DNA of 35,833 bases from an uncultured Clostridia bacterium (GTDB lineage: Bacteria > Bacillota > Clostridia > Oscillospirales > CAG-272), in the NCBI GenBank assembly GCA_947586625.1, contig CANPXS010000009.1, positions 1 through 35,833 on the forward strand, written 5' to 3'. Numbering within the stretch: the stretch's first letter is position 1; every line of letters begins with the position of its first letter. This document shows positions 32,637 to 35,833 of this stretch, piece after piece. The notes under the pieces are model-generated. The model ran no database searches and was not told the origin of the DNA. It worked only from the letters and a program-made list of their open reading frames with translations. Both the position numbers and the translations under genes were made by a program.

Positions 32637-33917
32637 ATGAAACTGAACTACAAAAAGACAGTACTCGTCGGATTCGCGTTCTTTTTAATATGTGCGTTCT
32701 GGCAGGCGTACGACACGATAGTGCCGCTGATCCTGACGAACAAGTTCAACATGTCGCAGGGCTGGTCCGGCTTCGTCATGGCGCTCGACAACGCGTTCGC
32801 CGTCGTGCTTCTGCCGATTTTCGGCAACATATCCGACAAAGCGTCGACGCGTCTCGGACGGCGCACGCCGTTCATCATCTTCGGCACGGTCGCCGCCGCA
32901 GTGTTCTTCGCCATACTCGGCGTCGTCGACACGCTGCCCGTGTTCATCGCCGTCCTTCTCTGCACGCTGCTTTCAATGGCGACGTTCCGCTCGCCCGCCG
33001 TCGCGCTTATGCCCGACGTTACCGTCAAGCCGCTGCGCTCGAAGGGCAACGCCGTCATCAATCTGATGGGTACGGCCGGCAGCATCATAGTGCTCGTACT
33101 CGCGACGGTATACAAGACGAGCGAGCCCGGCAAGACGGACTTTTCCGCATACATGATAACGGTTTGCGGTATCATGGCTGCGGCGCTGTGCGTGTTCGTA
33201 CTCACGGTGCGCGAAAAGAAGTGGGCGGCCGAGATGGAGGAGGACACGGTCCGCTACGACTGCGACCGCGAGTCGCAGGAGCGCTCGGACACGGGCAGGC
33301 TGTCGCGCTCGCAGTTCGTCTCGCTCATACTGATACTCGCCTCGGTCGCGCTTTGGTACACGGGCTATAACGCCGTCACGTCCAAATACTCCGTCTACGC
33401 GACCGACATTCTCGGCATCAGCTATTCAACGACGCTTCTGCTCGCTAACGCCGCCGCCGTCGTCACGTATATTCCGATAGGATTTCTCGCGTCCCGCATA
33501 GGGCGCAGAAAGTCTATCCTGATAGGCGTCGCCGCGCTTGCAGTTGCTTTCGGCGGCGCCGCCTTCATCGGACCCGGCACGTCCGTCATCGTAATGGATA
33601 TATTGTTTGCACTCGCCGGCATCGGCTGGGCGACTATAAACGTCAACTCGTTCCCGATGGTGGTGGAGCTCGCCAAGTCCGGCGACGTCGGCAAGTACAC
33701 GGGCTTCTATTACACCGCGTCAATGGCGGCGCAGATAGTCACGCCTATTCTGTCCGGCGTGCTGATGGACAACTTCGGCATGCGCGTCCTTTTCCCGTAC
33801 GCCGCCGTGTTCGTCGTGTTCTCGTTCTGCACGATGCTGTTCGTCCGCCACGGCGATTCGAAACCGCCAAAGTCAAAATCGAAGCTCGAAGCGTTCGCCG
33901 ACGCGGACGCAGACTGA
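32637..33917 (+). CDS. Major facilitator superfamily transporter, sugar-symporter (SLC45/GPH)-like
   Basis: 426 residues and 12 predicted membrane helices in two halves split by a charged loop at about 190-225 (REKKWAAEMEEDTVRYD). The MFS loop 2-3 motif is GNISDKASTRLGRRTPFIIFG, and the second half repeats it as GFLASRIGRRKSILIG. The SDK-x-R-x-GRRTPFI form is typical of the glycoside/sucrose symporter-like branch. Substrate unknown; a sugar or glycerol-phosphate compound would fit the neighbouring phosphodiesterase. GGGG about 8 nt before ATG serves as RBS. First of three closely packed rightward genes (3-nt gap to the next). Confidence 0.88.
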   Translation: MKLNYKKTVLVGFAFFLICAFWQAYDTIVPLILTNKFNMSQGWSGFVMALDNAFAVVLLPIFGNISDKASTRLGRRTPFIIFGTVAAAVFFAILGVVDTLPVFIAVLLCTLLSMATFRSPAVALMPDVTVKPLRSKGNAVINLMGTAGSIIVLVLATVYKTSEPGKTDFSAYMITVCGIMAAALCVFVLTVREKKWAAEMEEDTVRYDCDRESQERSDTGRLSRSQFVSLILILASVALWYTGYNAVTSKYSVYATDILGISYSTTLLLANAAAVVTYIPIGFLASRIGRRKSILIGVAALAVAFGGAAFIGPGTSVIVMDILFALAGIGWATINVNSFPMVVELAKSGDVGKYTGFYYTASMAAQIVTPILSGVLMDNFGMRVLFPYAAVFVVFSFCTMLFVRHGDSKPPKSKSKLEAFADADAD

Positions 33918-33920
33918 CGT

Positions 33921-34775
33921 ATGGATATAAATATGAGATATCTGTTTCTTCTTATAATTGTTCCCGTACTCGCGCTGATTTATGTTTCCGCGATAGCGGG
34001 ACGGCGGCGCCGCCCCGACGCGCCGGACTTTTTCCGCCGCCTCTATGCGCACCGCGGACTGTTCTCGCCGCAGGCGCAGAATAAGGTGCCGGAAAATTCG
34101 CTCGCCGCTTTCCGTCTCGCCGTCGAGCACGGGTTCGGCATCGAACTCGACGTACACGTATCCGCCGACGGCGAGCTGTTCGTGTTCCACGACGATACGC
34201 TGTCTCGCGCATGCGGCGAGAACGTGTTGGTGACGTCGCTCACGTATGATGAGCTTTCGTCGCGCTTCCTTTTCGGCAGCGGCGAACATATCCCGCGCTT
34301 CTCCGACGTGCTGAAACTCATCGGCGGCAAAGTGCCGCTCATCGTCGAGGTAAAATGCGCGCCGCGCGAGCCTGTCGCACCCGTCTGCGAGCGCGTCAAG
34401 CGCATGCTTGACGGATATTCGGGCGTGTACGTCATTGAGTCGTTCAATCCCGGCGTCGTACACTGGTTCCGCAAAAACGCGCCCTATGTGTTCCGCGGAC
34501 AGCTCTCGGAGCAGTTTTTCACTCCCGGTCAACGCGACCCCGCGCGGTTCGCGCTCCATCATCTGCTCGTGAACATTCTCGGTCGTCCCGATTTCGTCGC
34601 CTACAACTGCCGCCACAGACGCGCGCTCGCGTTCCGCATATGGCGGCGTCTATACCGTATGCCGGCGGCCGGATGGACGGTCCGCGACGCGGACACGATG
34701 CGGACGCTCATACGCGAGGACGCCTACGACTGTCTGATATTTGAGGGGTTCGTGCCTGATGAAACATCGTTCTGA
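33921..34775 (+). CDS. Membrane-anchored glycerophosphodiester phosphodiesterase
   Basis: 284 residues. An N-terminal membrane helix (about 6-25) is followed by a GDPD TIM barrel: YAHRG with His44 and Arg45, VPENSLAAF, GIELDVHVSADGELFVFHDD with Glu75, Asp77 and His90, and Glu in LIVEVK. It hydrolyses glycerophosphodiesters to glycerol-3-phosphate plus an alcohol, from phospholipid or teichoic-acid turnover. ATG at 33921 has no good RBS; ATG at 33933 (MRYLFLL) has GGAT 7-8 nt upstream and may be the real start. Gap of 3 nt after the transporter and a 17-nt overlap with the next gene suggest one operon. Confidence 0.92.
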   Translation: MDINMRYLFLLIIVPVLALIYVSAIAGRRRRPDAPDFFRRLYAHRGLFSPQAQNKVPENSLAAFRLAVEHGFGIELDVHVSADGELFVFHDDTLSRACGENVLVTSLTYDELSSRFLFGSGEHIPRFSDVLKLIGGKVPLIVEVKCAPREPVAPVCERVKRMLDGYSGVYVIESFNPGVVHWFRKNAPYVFRGQLSEQFFTPGQRDPARFALHHLLVNILGRPDFVAYNCRHRRALAFRIWRRLYRMPAAGWTVRDADTMRTLIREDAYDCLIFEGFVPDETSF

Positions 34776-35833
34776 ACGCATACTTTTGCGCGTCGGCTCC
34801 GTTTGCCTTATGCTCTCCGCCGCCGTATGCGCGATATATTTCACATGGCGCGCACAGGTAATGTCTATCGTGCAAAATCTTTCGCCGATGCAGTATCTTT
34901 TCAGCGACGACGAGCTCGAACATCGGCTTTCTGCGTTTGAAGCCGCCGACAACGTCTACGCCGCCGTCGCTGGCGCGGACAAGAAGTACGACGTAGGCAG
35001 TGATTTTCTCGATTTTCTGTTTGCCGATGAAAAAATAAACGCGTCCGGCACGCTGTCCGATTCGATCCGCAGCTACATCGACTCGAACGGCTACGACGAC
35101 GACATGTGGGGCAAGCTGACGGGGCTTTCGTTCTCCGTCCTTTACGATATCTACACCGGGGCGGCGGACGACGGCGACGTTTGTGTGCTCGACGACATAT
35201 ATGGGCAGAAGACGACAACTCTCGCGTTCGGCGGCGACGTCAATCTGTCCTCCGACTGGTACAACATGGTGCGCTATCGCGAGATCGGTATCGAGGGCTG
35301 CTTCGATCCCGCGCTGCTCGCGATGACAAGCGACGCCGATATAATGTTCGTCAACAATGAGTTTTCTATATCGACGCGCGGCGCGCCGCTCGAGGGCAAA
35401 AAGTACACGTTCCGCGCCGACCCCGCCGACCTCGACATATACGACGCGCTCGGCGTCGACATCGTGTCGGTCGCTAACAATCACGTCTACGACTACGGTC
35501 CCGACGCGTTTTCTGACACGCTTTCGCATCTTGACGAGCACGGCACGCTTCGCGTCGGCGCTGGCATGAACGCGGACGAGGCGTCGCGGACGCTGTATAT
35601 CATATCGGGCGGGCTGAAGATCGCGTTCTGTTCGGCGTCGTGCGCCGAGGTGAACAGGTTTACGCCCGTCGCAGACAACGACAAAGTGGGCGTATTCGGC
35701 ATGTACGACCCCGAGGATTTCCTCGCCGCCGTCGCCGATGCGAAGTCGCACGCCGACATCGTTATAGCTTATGTGCATTTCGGCGTCGAGGGCTCGACCG
35801 ATATCGACGACGGTCAGTCCGCGCTCGCGCACA
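34759..35833 (+). CDS. CapA-family (poly-gamma-glutamate capsule type) protein, cut by the right window edge
   Basis: ATG at 34759 (GAGGGG about 10 nt upstream) opens 358 codons to the edge. A signal-anchor helix (about 9-28) is followed by ~115 residues of unrecognised sequence. A CapA/PGA_cap metallophosphatase-like domain then begins at about residue 155: LAFGGDVNLSSDWY, MFVNNEFSIS, VDIVSVANNHVYDYG and IVIAYVHFGVEG, the Asp/Asn/His metal-site motifs of that family. CapA proteins take part in poly-gamma-glutamate capsule export or in wall-polymer metabolism, and many members have unknown roles. No capB/capC seen. Its start overlaps the phosphodiesterase by 17 nt. Confidence 0.88.
   Translation, partial: MKHRSERILLRVGSVCLMLSAAVCAIYFTWRAQVMSIVQNLSPMQYLFSDDELEHRLSAFEAADNVYAAVAGADKKYDVGSDFLDFLFADEKINASGTLSDSIRSYIDSNGYDDDMWGKLTGLSFSVLYDIYTGAADDGDVCVLDDIYGQKTTTLAFGGDVNLSSDWYNMVRYREIGIEGCFDPALLAMTSDADIMFVNNEFSISTRGAPLEGKKYTFRADPADLDIYDALGVDIVSVANNHVYDYGPDAFSDTLSHLDEHGTLRVGAGMNADEASRTLYIISGGLKIAFCSASCAEVNRFTPVADNDKVGVFGMYDPEDFLAAVADAKSHADIVIAYVHFGVEGSTDIDDGQSALAH

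Overview
The window looks like a chromosomal segment of a GC-rich anaerobic Firmicute of the class Clostridia, probably an uncultured gut-type lineage. Reasons: the order zapA, U32 peptidase, dut, maf, mreB-mreC-mreD, mrdA is clostridial in style. Intergenic DNA is AT-rich with near-consensus sigma-A promoters and Gram-positive Shine-Dalgarno sites. There is an LTA-synthase-type sulfatase, a long-form HPF and an OmpR-type two-component pair. Placement below class level is not possible from these genes. No rRNA, tRNA, CRISPR array, phage module or recognisable transposase was seen.

Layout, left to right. 1-4044 is leftward: a secreted HExxH metallopeptidase cut by the window edge, an ECF sigma factor with a membrane anti-sigma-like partner, and thiI. 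4146-13523 is a compact rightward run that reads as one operon for division and elongation: zapA, an RlhA-like U32 protein, dut, maf, mreB, a small PH-domain protein, mreC, mreD, mrdA (PBP2) and nth, many of them overlapping or a few bases apart. 13524-13952 holds a non-coding stretch, a terminator and a promoter. 13953-17421 has lnt, asd and hpf, each with its own promoter. 17539-22147 is leftward: a lipoprotein, a membrane-anchored protein of unknown role and, beyond an unusual repeat-rich gap, a CARF-nuclease-like (Card1/Can2, DUF1887) protein. 22478-24706 is an LTA-synthase-family protein. 24844-27600 is leftward: a KDG-type sugar kinase and a sigma factor with a very long C-terminal extension. 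A second repeat-rich gap precedes a leftward histidine kinase/response regulator pair and an HtrA-type protease. The right end has a rightward cluster: MFS transporter, glycerophosphodiester phosphodiesterase and a CapA-family protein cut by the edge.

Most of the content serves the cell envelope (Mre/PBP2 elongation, Lnt, LTA-synthase-like, GDPD, HtrA, CapA, an envelope-type ECF pair and a two-component system). The two least ordinary items are the orphan CARF-nuclease-like protein (20897-22147) and two related intergenic elements (20302-20764 and 27786-28297). These elements share about 500 bp in inverted orientation. Each carries an identical TTGACA-17-TATAAT promoter pointing outward, and one is bounded by 52-nt imperfect inverted repeats like a MITE.
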